Part shown: positions 24,807-37,833 of the stretch, in pieces
Numbering within the stretch: position 1 is the stretch's first letter
How the letters are laid out: each line of letters opens with the position of its first letter
Origin: Neelides folsomi
Taxonomy: Eukaryota; Arthropoda; Collembola; Neelipleona; Neelidae
Direction of reading: 5' to 3'
Assembly: GCA_034687125.1 (NCBI GenBank)
Contig: JAQGBZ010000220.1
Span: forward strand, 1 to 64,000
DNA: 64,000 bases
Notes under the pieces: model-generated
Database searches by the model: none
What the model saw: the letters and a program-made list of their open reading frames with translations, nothing else
Told to the model about the DNA's origin: nothing
Made by a program: the position numbers and the translations under genes

Positions 24807-25702
24807 GTAAGTGAAGTTGTTGTGAAGTAGGGAAAAAAATCCTAAATTCAAATTCTTGTTTAAGGCTTAAACGGAGTGATTAAATTATTAAATAAGAGCC
24901 TCAAGACGACGACTCATCCCTCCAGATGAGTTTTTAATAACGAGAAGAATTTCTCTCCTAAAGTTATTGGAAGCTTCAGTAAACGAGATTTGGACATTCT
25001 TTATGAACACTGCCCTACAAATTCATTTCATATGAGGAATTTTATGAATCACAACTTCATTCAACTTTACCTACTTTCCGAATCCCTTTAAAATAACATC
25101 TAGTTAATTGTAGGTGAAACATTAAGGATCTCAATTTGACCAAATGATTAATTGATTCTATTATAAATTTTATGAAGGTAAAATAATACAAATGATGCTT
25201 CCAATTGCATTTAGAACCATATAAATAATACAAATGTCCAATGACAAGAATGTGGATTAATTACAAGTAAGAAAGGAGCTAACGAGAATATTGATCTCGT
25301 GTAATAAAAAATATGTAGTTAGTAAATACAATTTGTTTAAACAAGATTTGTCTTTATAAGCTTATTAAGATATTTATTAAGGTAGTCAGGTATTAAGGAT
25401 AGAAAGGGTTGAGCAGAGAGTAGCACGATGAGTTGTATGATGGAATGAATGATCAATGATGGAATGCATTGGTCGGCCAGATTGTCCCATACAAGTTCAT
25501 GTGCATAAAAAAGAAAGGAAATGTGAGTTTGGTGGTGCTTTAGATGTGATTGAATAGGTGAGTTAATTGTAGAGGAAGGAGGTTGAGGGGAAGAAAGGGG
25601 TGAAGTGAGGGACGGAAGATTGTTAAGAGGAATCTTCAGCAAGTTAAGCGTCGGACTCATCCGCCGCATCTCGACCACCTCACAATAACATCACCTCATC
25701 AG

Positions 25703-25765
25703 ATGACGAACAACCTCCGTTGACCCTCTTCGATGGAGATCAAACTCCGGTTCCCGCAATACGCC
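25703..25765 (+). CDS. Candidate internal exon, plus strand
   Basis: A 63-nt segment lies between acceptor cacctcatcag and donor c|GTAAGA. In the phase that continues from 24743-24806 it reads HDEQPPLTLFDGDQTPVPAI across the junction and ends in phase 1. GC content is high for the region. The family is unknown. Two adjacent candidate exons with compatible phase and consensus sites support a real transcript, but the remaining exons were not found. Confidence 0.4.
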
Positions 25766-28700
25766 GTAAGAATACTACTTCCCTCATTTGCTCTTTAACA
25801 CACCAGAGAATTATTCTTTCCGAATTACCCAAATCCTAACTATTCCATACAAATACATTTTATCCCTTGCTATAAAAATGTCATATTTGACAGATTTTTT
25901 AAAACATAATTTAGGTTCATATTGAAAAGGAACAAGACTGTGTAATAGCTAATAGATGAGTTTTTATATAGCGAATATTTTAAAACTAATATAAAAGATC
26001 AAATGACTTTTTTTATAAATTATTAATTTTTCAATTTTTCTTATTCGTGAAATTTTCAATTTTGATATTAAAATATTCGTCAAAAGTCTAGACAAATATG
26101 AAGTAGCAAAAGAGTAGTTGTTTAATAAATTAATAAGGAGTCAGAGTTTAATAAGTCAAAGGAATTAGAGGAGTTTGTGTAAGGTGATATGCATTACCAT
26201 GTTCCTCATTCTTTTCGAATGCCCCGTTAGATTCCCCTTGCCCCACTCACATCTTCAATCTTTTATTTTAACCTCTCCGACTACAATCCTGTCTACCACA
26301 AACACTGGTTCTCTCAACAATTTTCATACATCTTTTTACCTCAAACACACCTTCAAATTACCCTACACAAATCCTCCAAAGTTCATTCAGGCCCAACTTG
26401 ATATTTTATCTATTAAAGAGTTGAGCCGAGTGAAGAGATAAGATTCGAATTGAGATACATTACACCCATACGTTCTGCTCATCTCTCAATTAGGATTCAT
26501 TGTTCTTTAATACATCTTCTCCGCCCATAAGACTCCAATTGAAGCTTGGGATTTTAATACAAATGTAAAAAAAGATCATTTTTCCTAATAATGTCATTAA
26601 ATCTCATCTTCACTTTTCTCCCATTAGTCCAATGGGATTTGTAAAGAGGCTAATGTTCATTTAATTCTCAATTCAATTTGGTCCCGGGAAGTCAATTTGG
26701 TCTGCGGCTTATACACTTTTTCCTCCATAAGTAACGCTCTTTTTAGCATGAATATTTTCTTTCCATTTCACTTTAAAGAATTCATAATCATTATTGTCAT
26801 TGTTGAAGGAAGGCTTATGGGGAGACCTTTGTTATCATTACAATTTAAAAAGTATAACAAGATTCTCCTTTAAAGGCTCTAATGACTCCTTTTAATATTT
26901 TCAAGTTGATATTTCCATATTATTCCTCTCCTCCTTTTATTTGTTTAGTAATACATAGATTGTGCGATTGTGGGGAACGTACTTAAAGAATCCAAGAAGG
27001 GAGTAATTGTTAGGATATTGAAGGCGGCTTAAGTGGGGTAGTAAGAAGAACTTCTGTTGTTGTACCATCCGACGAACCAAAATGTTTTTTTTACCTCTGG
27101 AATTCTTGAGATGTAGGTTGAAAGGAGTTGGGCGTAACGGTAATGGCATAAGTAAGGTAAAGGTAGTAAGAGTTCTCTCCCGAGCACCGGTAGTTGAGAT
27201 TATTTTAATTTATTATTGAAACCATTCGATGATGAGCACGGGAGAGTCAAAGGGAGAGAAATCCTCAAAATGTATTTATTAATCCTAAGTGAGAAGGGCT
27301 GATAATGGAAAGTGAAATTTGGTGTGGAAGGGGTAATCATATCAAAATATCCCTCAATTATCCCTCAGGTGGAGCACAATAGGGAAAAGATGATGGAAAA
27401 AAGATTCTCCCTATTCAATGTCTCACTCTTCATTACACGACACTTTTCTCGTCTCTTGACAAACAAGCCCACATGCATTCTCCCTTTAAACACCACACAT
27501 TTGGGACTTTAATAAGGGAGAAAAAAGAGATGAGTGATGAAGTCCAGATGACTGTTGAAGTCAATTTATTTATATGACTATACAATCCTCTATATCTCTT
27601 TTCATCATTAGTACAGTGAGTAATAGCTTTGTATACTAACTAATATAAGAACCCATTCATGGCATTAAAATTATATTCATTATAAATATATTCCTTTTTA
27701 TAAATACATCTAGTGAGACAAAAAAAACTTTCTTATAAGATGATGATGATACATGGATACTTTTTGAAAGAAAACGGTTTGGGATTAAAAGATTTCTAAT
27801 AAACGAATCTTATTACCAATCCGGTCAATGTGCCAAGTGGGAATAAAATAACACATTTTGAGCACGAGGTAGGAGTAATAATGCAAATATTAATACGGTC
27901 AGTAACTGACATCACGATGGTCAATTTGAGTTACACCCCAAATGATAATACCCCGATTGGCTTAATGGGAATGAAAGGAAGTTAATGGGAAAAGATAGAG
28001 AAATGACTCTAATTGACGAGCTTGGGCCGATTAAATAAAAAGGCCAAGAATTGGAATATATGGTCAAGGGCGTGAAAATCCCACCTTCGTCGTTTCTCTC
28101 CCTTCCCCAAATTGAGCGGTGGGTTAGAGGGATGAGATGAATATTAATTCAATTCCCTTGTTCATGATCTCCGAGTGATTGTCACATGAATTAAAGGGAG
28201 AAGTGGAGTAGGGCGGAGGGGAGCTCAAAGGGATTCGCCAAACTTACTATAAATGTCTCCGATGAAGATCCTCAATACTTCTTTTCACGATAACAAGCTC
28301 ATATTCACATTTTACATCCACCGGCCTCGGACAACCTTAAAATCCTTATTGTGAACATCGTTAGTCAAAAGAACAATTAACATTATTAATTCAACCTAGA
28401 AAAATCAATAGGCAGATTTTTCATTATTTCTCTTCTTAGAGGTTTGGAAGGAAATTAAAGACAATTGGAAATTTTCTCTTAATTCTTACTAGGGAAACGT
28501 CCATGCTCCCAGCGACGTTCAATTGTAACCGGCCACATTACTTTACTTAGTTACTTTGTACTTTCGTAGCTTAAGCAGATTTCCATTATCGTTAACTTTT
28601 AAGAGATTCACCCAATAGCCAAACGATATTTTTTGTGTCAATCTCAATGTTTTAGATAAAAAAGTTTACGAGCTTCCATTATGTGAGAAATATGATGACA

Positions 28701-31523
28701 GGTAATATGGAAAATCCGCATTTTGTCTTTGGAAATGATCATAATAATAGAATGGTTCCTGAAAGATATTATGTGTGTATGGGAAAGTATTGGAAAGCGT
28801 GTATATTGTCCCATGATGTTTGCCGATTGTACGAAGGTAAAAATGAGGAAGGAAAAATGTCGAGTTGGCTTCTTCTCTCGAGGACTCGAAGAGAAACTGA
28901 AAGTGTTTACTGTAACATCAAAATTGGAAGAATCATTTCTAAAACTCAAATCTACGAGCTGACTGAGCAAAGTTAAGAATCTATTGAGGAAGTTGGAGAG
29001 AAGAGGTGAAGGAGCCTTTAAAGGTTCGCCAAGAAATAAGACTCACCTGGTTATATAAAAACACTGGAAATCACTTTCTATTTTCATTCCTCACCCACAT
29101 AAATTGATGAGCAAATATTTGACCGTTTGATAATCTCATCCTCATCGCAGGGGGAAAAGACTCAAAATGACATTTATGCTCTCAAGGAAATGAACCCAAC
29201 GGGGCCTTTACTCCTGAAAGAGAAAATCATTGTATTTCTTAATTGCCAAATTTTCCTCAAGGGAAATCAAACATTTAAAAAAACACTCTAACTAATTGAA
29301 CAAGTTAACTTCTACTCCACTTCAACTATATTTGCATTTCAAGCCGTTTAAACTCACAGCTTTGTAGCAATTGTTGTTATAAGCATTAGTGCTAATTTCC
29401 CTTAATTAGTATTTTGAGGTAATTGTGCAAAAGAGAGGATAAAGATGGTTTTCAAAGGCCCTAAACCCCGCCTTGAGCCTCTTCAGCCTCCTTTGTGTGG
29501 GTGTAGGTAAGCGTTAATTGTGTCGGGAGAAAATTAAGGGAATCGTGTCAATTAAAGAGGAATTGCGCGTTCCCTTTGTTCTGGAAAAAAGTGAGATTGG
29601 GGCGAAATGGATGTCACCCGTAGCCTCAATCCACTTCTCCACATTGAGGAATGCGTGGCGGTCTTCTTCGTGCGGAGGGATGGAAGGAGAAAATGGGTCT
29701 CGGGAGTGATGATGTAAGGAGAGATGGGCGATGGGATTCTTGGGATCAGGAAGTCGAAGTTCTCCGCTGCCTAACGGAAGAACCTGTTTCAACCCATGAG
29801 CCATTTGACCTTCGTCGCAGGAACAGCGAGGAGCACACGAGTCAACATGGCCGATTTACGTGGACGGAATCTCCCGAACCTCCCTGTGACCAAAGAGGTC
29901 AACAATCTCCTCCAATATCTTTCCCAAACTTTCTGGATCACTCCTTCATTGTCAAAGATATGCAAGACAATAACATGCTATACGATTCCCATTATGATCC
30001 TTGTACACAATTTGCATTCTTCTGTGCTTAAACAGGAGTTTCTGTAATTTAACTGTCTCAAATTCCAATTACGAGTCTCGAATGAAGAAGTCTGAATGGC
30101 ACTCAATCCGAGCACCTGAAGTGTTTCATACTCAATTATCCAAATATTATATTATATTACATTTTCTCAATTACATAGTTAGAAATTACAAGGGGTGCTG
30201 TTTTTGCATTATCACAAGCTTTCATTCAAACGCATGTTGTTCGCCATCACTCAACTCTGTTGGGTGTTTCGCTCCAAATTGGGCCCCTCTCGACTTTGCT
30301 TAAATAACACGGATCATGCGAATTGGAATTAGAAAATATTGTTTAACCAGCTTATGCCCATCTTTTCCTATAGATTCTTCTGTCTTCCTCTTTCATGGAC
30401 GTTTCTCATCATTTCTCTCATTACTCACTCTCAACTCATTTCTTTATGCACGGAACTCCATTGTTGGATTCTAACTACGCTCATTTCCTTGGAGGAAAAC
30501 TCCCTATGTATAATAACAATAATAAGCATAAATTTAGGATATACAAAGCCCCAATTTCTACGCCAGTTGTCTCAATTATCCTCACTGATTGTGAATGAGA
30601 ACGAAATACACTACAAGAACTTTTAATACCATTAGAGAGAAACGGAGGAATTTGAACGTCATGTGCATCTTTCAAGAGAAAACATTGAACGTTTGATTAA
30701 GGAACCCCAAATTGGATGAATCATGATTTTATATTAAAGATATAAACCCATGTGTGCAAGACTCAATGAGATAATCTCAAAGTTAACCTCAAAGAACGTG
30801 AATGAAGATTGAAAGGAAAAGATTAAACATACACCATTCGCCAATTTTTATGTTTGAATGGCTCTAAAATTCTTCAACTTTTCATTTCTCAAAAGAAGTT
30901 TTAATTTTTTAAATAAAAATTTACCCTTTTCCACGATGTTGTAGATTTAATTCTCCTTGTTAAATTAAATGGTTGGTTTAAAGGTCCAAGTAAATTTTCT
31001 CCTGAGCTCCAATCCTTAAAATGAATGATAAAATGCGTGAGTTGGGAACACACACAGGAATCGAAAGTGAATTGATCTGATCAGATACCTTAAACTGGGA
31101 ATGACATCTCTTTCACTCCTATTCATTAACAAAGAGTCCCATGCATTTTTTTCCATTGAAGAAGAAAATGCTCACGAATTGTGAAGAATTGAGTTCATTC
31201 CAATATAGTTCAAGTTGAGATAAAAAACATGAATGAGATTTTAAGTAGTAAATAGAATGAACAATTAAATGGACAGCCAAACCCATCTTTAAAATCCTCC
31301 AAGTCAATGAACTACATTTTACGTGTACAATTATGATGGAGGATTGAAATGAGAGCAAATGCGTGTTTTAATTACAATAGTCATATTATTAGTAAAATTG
31401 AAATCCTCACGTTTGCCAACACTGACATGCTGACAAAGTAATTACACGAGCTAACGAGAGTAGGAAATATTATGAATAATTAATTTCAGAAACTTATATT
31501 TACTATTTTTAACATAATTACAG
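25766..31523. other. Gene-poor stretch with a GC-rich island at 29.5-30.0 kb
   Basis: No complete gene could be supported. The island at about 29500-30000 is GC-rich and open in several frames on both strands. On the plus strand, after a possible acceptor (cgtcgcag, 29820), one frame reads VNMADLRGRNLPNLPVTKEV. On the minus strand another reads HEEDRHAFLNVEKWIEATGD. Neither can be assigned. The remainder is AT-rich and probably intronic or intergenic. The unseen first exon of the secreted protein that resumes at 31524 should lie in this interval or further upstream. Confidence 0.35.
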
Positions 31524-34500
31524 GTCCTCCTTTTGGGGACATTGGCGGTGTTCCCCGGTGGTGGAGAAAGTTACTCCAGACGTCCCGTCCCTTACGGCCC
31601 CAATCCTCCTCCAATCCGCGGACTTCAACCACAATGGAGACACCGCGTGGCCCCCATCCCCATCCCATCCAACCAAGATGACCATCATCACATGCAACAT
31701 CGGAGAATCCAACTCTCCCATCAACAGCCATATCCGCCAAAGTTCAGAGGGAAACGGCCCCCGCCGCCTCCACCACCCGGTCACCATAACAGAAGACCGC
31801 CACCACCACCGCCAAGACATCCATACAGGAATCCAATGCCTCCTCCAAATAGGCACAGGCCAGACAGACCACCTCCTCCACATGTAAGTTAATTTATAAT
31901 AAAAAATAATTAACCTTATTAGGAACATGATATCTGTAATTCATTATCTGCTCATTATTTTAAAATTTTGATTTATCTTAATAAAATATTTCGACTTTAC
32001 AGAATATGAATCAAGAACGACTTGATCCTTCTCTGACACTCGCCGGTGGCGTGACGCTTCTTCCCCATCCATCAACTCATTCAACAACTCCACCTCCGTT
32101 CAGTCATGGTGGAAAGAACACAAAGCCAGTTTTCGAATATGCCCCACCTCATGTAAATGATCTTAATTTTTTTATAAACCATCATGTATTTTTATTTAAC
32201 AAAGAGCTAAACAATAAATCAATTCTGTTAGATTTTAAATAACCCAATTTATTAGAAGGTTTTAATTTATAATTTAGGGCCCAGTTCAAAGCAGCGTCCC
32301 ATCATTCTCGGAAATGATTGCCGCTTCTTCATCAGGGAAAGATCAAAGGACTTCCTCTTCAGAGAAACAACCCCAAATCATTCAATTCCACTTGTCAACT
32401 CCTCGACCAAATTCCGACGGATCTCCCAGCATCATCCAATTCCATTTCTCAACCACTCCGCAGTCCCCGACCTCTAAATCCATCGAGTTTGGGAAAGAAG
32501 GGAAATACAGCCCAGGTGGATTTTTCGGTAGCTCAACTCTTCGCCCTCCTGTTGATTTCATCCCTAAGCCAGATTTCCCTAAACCCACCAATAAAGCCCC
32601 GTCCGTTCCTTTCTCTAAGCCCTCGTCCTCGGCCGGCTACCCCAATAGCGAATATCGACCTTTGGACGAGAAATCCAAACCACCAGGAATTTTCTCTCAC
32701 CATCACGGGGGGAATAATCCTCACCATCATCCTGCTCATAACAACAATAATGGTAAATTCGATTCAAGAGAAGAAGATTTCCCTCCTCGGCATCATCATT
32801 TCCATCATCCTTCACCACCTCCACGACATCCACCAAAGAATTCACATGAAATCATGGATAAACCATTTTATCCTCAAGGGGGCAAAACGGCATATTCATC
32901 AGTGGAGGAATATGGAAAAAACAAGCCACATTTTACCAAAGGCCATGTAATTTCTGAAGGAGAATCTCACAATTCTTTCACTGTAAGCTCAGATGTGTCT
33001 TTTGGTAAAGATTCTTCAGAGTATCATGGACCTCCACCGCCAAGATTCGAGCAGCCAGTTCCAACTGCCCACATTGCACATTTGAATCCTCATCCACCCA
33101 AATTCCGTCCTTCGCAATCAGACGATTATAGTGGACCTCCACCACCAAGGATTCTCGAATATGGACCACAAGGGGAAGTTTTGATTCCACCATTGCCACA
33201 CGATGACATTTTTGCTCCTCTTGAAAATCCTCCAGATAATCGCCCCAGTGCGAGCGAAGTGAGGGAAAACATCTTTGGAAAATTTTCACAACCGGATCCT
33301 TTGTATCATCCAGAAGGAGACGTTGTGAGATCAAGTATGGAATCAGCCCATAAGGGTGAACGCCATGAGTCTCTACATAAAAGTAATTGCATTACTATTA
33401 ATATTAATGATAAGTATTAAATAGTAACTTTCTTACATAGCACAGTCAAAATGTCGAGTCCTAACTAAAAAATTATTTTAAGTAAATTTCTTATTTGAAT
33501 TAAAATTTCTTAACTAGAACGACCTGAAGGCGACTACCAAAAGACTACCGATGAAGTGATGTCAGCTCTCCTCGCCGAATCTCAATCACAATCAATGAGA
33601 AAAGAAGAACCAAGATATCCCTCATCAGCCGAATACTCACACAAGTCATTTGACCCCAACAGAGAAAACTCCTTCGAAGAAAAAGACAAAGACTTTTCCA
33701 GGGAACGAGACCACCCACGAGACAGAGACCGAGAAAGCCACAGGGACTCGAATCGCGACAGAGAACAAGATCGCCAAAGAGAGGAAGAACGGGCGAGAGA
33801 ACGCGAGCGAGAGATCGAAAGGGAAATTGAGAGGGAAATGGCCGAGCGAGAAAAAGAACGAGAAAGAGAAAAGGAACGAGAGCGTGAAAGGTCCCGGGAA
33901 AAGGAACGAGAAAAGAATGAGAGAGGAAAAGACTCATATTCAATTATTCCTGATCGGGTATTAGATTTTGATTCCAGCGAGTCGGACCTTCCCTATTCCA
34001 AAGATGCTCCATATTCGAAGAAAACCCTTCCGGCCATCACCTACCCCAAGCCATTTGCCAAAAAGGGGAGCAAAAACAAAGGGAACATGAAAATCGACGG
34101 TCTCAATCCCCCACTCCCACCAGAACAAGGCGGGACGAGTCACGATTGGAATGAGGATCCCTACATTGTTCAAGCAGACACTTCAAATGAGTTCCCATCA
34201 GTCCAAACACCTCCAATTAGCATTGCTCACGCTCCGTCCAACACATACGAACGTCATCATGTTCCACCACAAATGACTTATCGGAATCCTCCACCAAATG
34301 TTCACTTGCCGGGTCAGCATGCTCCAATTGGGTACAAACAGCCCATGCCTTCAAACAATATCCATCAACATGTTCAACATCCTCAAGCGTCTCAAATCCA
34401 TTCTCAACAACATCCATTCCAACAACAATATCAAATTCCCCAACAACATCAGCACCAAATCCAACACCAAATCCAATTACAACAGCAACAGTCCCACCAA

Positions 34501-36692
34501 CAACACATCCAGCAACAGCAACAACTTGCCCAACAGCAACTCCTTGGACCTGTTCAATCCGAAACTTCCTACGGTCCTCCAGCATATGCACAATTCAACC
34601 AAGGAAGCCATGGACATGGAAATCATCTCCCACATACTCCGTTCCCTCATCATCACAACAATAACAATAACCACAATAGCAATAACCATAATAGCAACCA
34701 CGGGAGCCATTATCAAGGACAAGCGTCCGGGTATCAAGGTATAACGCCCGGATACGATTATCCGATTTATGTCACAGAACCAGAACCTATTATTGAGATC
34801 ATTGTGCAAGATTCTAATGTGACTTTGCCACCTCGTCCGACCCTTCCACCACCACCACCGCCACCACCACCAACTCCCGAACCCGTCCATGTCTTTTATG
34901 TGAGATATTCAACAAACAACAAGTCAAAGACGGAATATGGACCGATTAGCTCTGCTTCAAACAACTCACCACCAATTAACCTGGACAGACCTGTTCAATC
35001 AATTAATGTTGGAAATGGACCCACCAACCAACCATTCATATATTCTACACTACAAGGACTAGGACTGCAAGGGAAGGGTCAGCCGCCGCCGATCATCCAC
35101 AATTCTCCAAATCACCACAATCATAACGAAGGACACACGACGGAATCTCCAACTATTAGACCAACAACGACATTGAGAGCCATTATTCGTCCGGAGAAAA
35201 ATGAATACACCTCAGATTCACGATTGAAGGTGAACAAAACAATTAATTAAATTTAAATTAATATCATGATACTAAATATTTCTTCAGATTTGTAGAGTAT
35301 GTGCATGCGTCTTTTTTATCGTACTTCTAAAAAAATATACCTAGCTTAATAATAAAAAGCAAATACCTAATTATTTCAATTTTTTCAAAGGTTGTATTTG
35401 ATTCGTACAATCAACAATCCGGTTCTTCCCCGGTTCCTTCATACCAACAGCAACAACAAGGATATCCCCAACCTAGCCAAATTAACTCACAACAGCAACA
35501 AGGATACAGTCAGCCACAGGCTCAGGGATCAGCGTCAGTTCCAGCCTACGCTACTCCATTAGGATCGCATTACACCAAGCACGGTGGAGTTCCTGAACAA
35601 AAACCACAACTTCCTGTCCCACCTCCGAATCCAAACCAACATGGACCGAACCACCCGCTATCCAATCATCCATTCGGACCAAATGCCCATTACCACTTTC
35701 CCCAACCATCCTCCCCATACACTCCTCCTTTCTCTCACAGGTTAGAGGATGAGAGCCAACACCAACAGCCGATTCCTCCCATCAATCAACTCTTTAACCA
35801 ACAACAACAACCAATAAACAATTATCCGCATCAATTCGGTCCACAACCCCCAATTTTACAACATCAACTCCAAGATGTTCTCCCTCAAGGTCTCGGCCAC
35901 TTCCAACAAAAACCAATTGAGAATCCCCAACAACAGCAACCAGATGCTAAAAACGATGGTTATTTCAATTATGAAGACATCAACCAGCAACAAAACCAAC
36001 AGCAAAACCAACAACAAAGCCAACAGCCATTTAACCAACAAGTAAATTTGCAAAATCCTCAAGAATACAATTACGATCCTCAGCAGCAGCAACAGCAGCA
36101 GCAACAAGTTCAACAGCCACAACCACAACAAAATATCTACGATCCCCAAAATAATAATTACCAACAGCAGTCTCATCTCCAACAACCGCAACAACAGCAA
36201 CAGCAGCCACTGGAGTATGATCAGCAGCAACAGCAACATCAACCACAACAAGTGAATGGGTATGGGGATGATGTCCAACAACAACAGCAACAACAGCAAG
36301 TGATCGTGAATGACGAGCCAATTGTTCAAAACGCCGCTTATCCATCAGTGTGGACCGAGTGGGGAGGAAATAACGAGAAGGTAAATGAAGGTAGCAATGG
36401 AATTGTAGGAAATGGAGAATTAGCCTTGTCATCCCATTTCTCCCAACAGTATTCTAATGGAGGAAACGGAGAAAATAACAACAACTTCTTTTCCCCTCAG
36501 CCAAACTCTTTCAACGGCGTCAACAACGGCGGAGAAGACAAGTCAAACTTCAACAATGGAATTAACTATCAATCCTTCAATGGAGATTTCAACAAGAGAC
36601 TCGGACTTGACGAATTCTCTACAATGATTCAGGGAGCTGAGGATAAATCAAAGCCAATGGAACAGCAACAACATCACCACCATCTTCCACAA

Positions 36693-36724
<32 letters not shown>

Positions 36725-37833
36725 TCAAAATTTCCAACAATATCAACCTCATGGTGAAAGTCAGCAAATGCCAGACATGAGCCAACAAATTCAACAACAT
36801 AATCAACATCAGCAAATGAACCATCATCAACAGCCACAGAGTGTTCAATCTCATCATCATGAGCAACAGCCACAAGAGTCTCAACAAAATGTCCACGGTC
36901 ACCACCATCAACAGCTTAATGGACAAATTAATAATGGAGAACAACACACTGAACAAAAGATGGACCATCAAGGACACCAACAACCGATTCAACACCACCA
37001 GAATCCACAAGAACAAGAAAACCAACAATATTTCAATTACAACACAGGGAACGAAGAAGTGAAAACTGGGGGAAATTATGGGGATATTAACCCAAGTCTT
37101 CAACAACAACTTCAATCCATTGACCTTGCAAGTCTTATGAGGGAAGAAAGTCAAAATGAAAACGTACCTTCTTTGAATGGTTTGCCGGATGATGTGCCCG
37201 ATGATTTGAAACAACAATTGATGTCTTCGGGAATTCTTGGAAATGCTGATATTCAGGTTATTGCCAAATAGAAAAATAAATATTAATTAAATAATTTACT
37301 ATATTTAATAGTAATTATTTAGATTCCAATTTCCTTTTAAATTTTGTTACATCTTAATTAAACTCCAATTTGATAATTTGATTTCCTTTATTCAGGTAAT
37401 CAACTTTGATGAGAATTTATTCAAAGAGCTTGGAGATCTTCCACCGCAAGCTTTAGCCGCCCTTGGCGGAAAGAGCCAAATTGACTCCAAACAACCTCAA
37501 GGAGTGAGTTCAACTTCTAACCTCTGGGACGGAGGTTCAATGATGGTTCCTCATGGTGATTTCTCCTCGATCATCGGAGGTGGTCGGACCATCCGGTCGG
37601 GAATTGTGATCACGAGCGACGCGACGAAACAAAAGGGAGAAGACGATTCGAAGGCGATGAGGCCGAAACGACGAGGCGGTGCTCCTACTCGTCTCCTCCT
37701 CCTCCTCACCGATGACGACCAAGCTTTGCTCTACAACCCCAAAAGAATGACCATTCACAGGGTAGGAAATTCTAAGAATTCCATCGTGGCCAGGGCCCTC
37801 GTCGCCGCTCAGAACAAGTCGACCGAGAACTGA
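31524..37833 (+). CDS. Very large secreted low-complexity P/H/Q-rich protein, first exon not found
   Basis: Six exons, 31524-31883, 32003-32152, 32278-33382, 33518-35229, 35391-37256 and 37396-37833, join in phase to 1876 residues. The first visible exon opens VLLLGTLAVFPGGGESYSRR, the back half of a signal peptide, so a short upstream exon must carry the Met. Segments in order: Pro/Arg/His-rich with two poly-Pro runs (31755-31815); His/Pro-rich (32700-32850); an Arg/Glu/Asp-rich tract of ER, RE and RD repeats (33690-33930); Gln/His-rich blocks (34370-34540, 35440-36300, 36660-36900); and a more ordered tail containing TRLLLLLTDDDQALLYNP. The frame is fixed by consistent phase and compatible splice sites. 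No family is recognised. Composition resembles extracellular matrix, cuticle or silk/glue-like proteins. Long open frames on the minus strand here (poly-Leu, poly-Val) are only the complement of CAA/CAG runs. Confidence 0.75.

Noticed and set aside
28644-28976. Overlapping open frames of about 100 residues on both strands
   Set aside because: AT-rich, no splice signals, no recognisable motif, and equal openness on both strands; chance is the simplest reading.
33545-33943. Minus-strand frame with Phe/Leu/Ser/Arg pattern
   Set aside because: Shadow of the GAA/CGA-rich RE/RD repeat on the plus strand.
36648-37217. Long minus-strand frame rich in Leu
   Set aside because: It is the complement of CAA/CAG Gln codons in the large secreted protein. 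It has no splice support, and hydrophobicity comes only from TTG/CTG runs.
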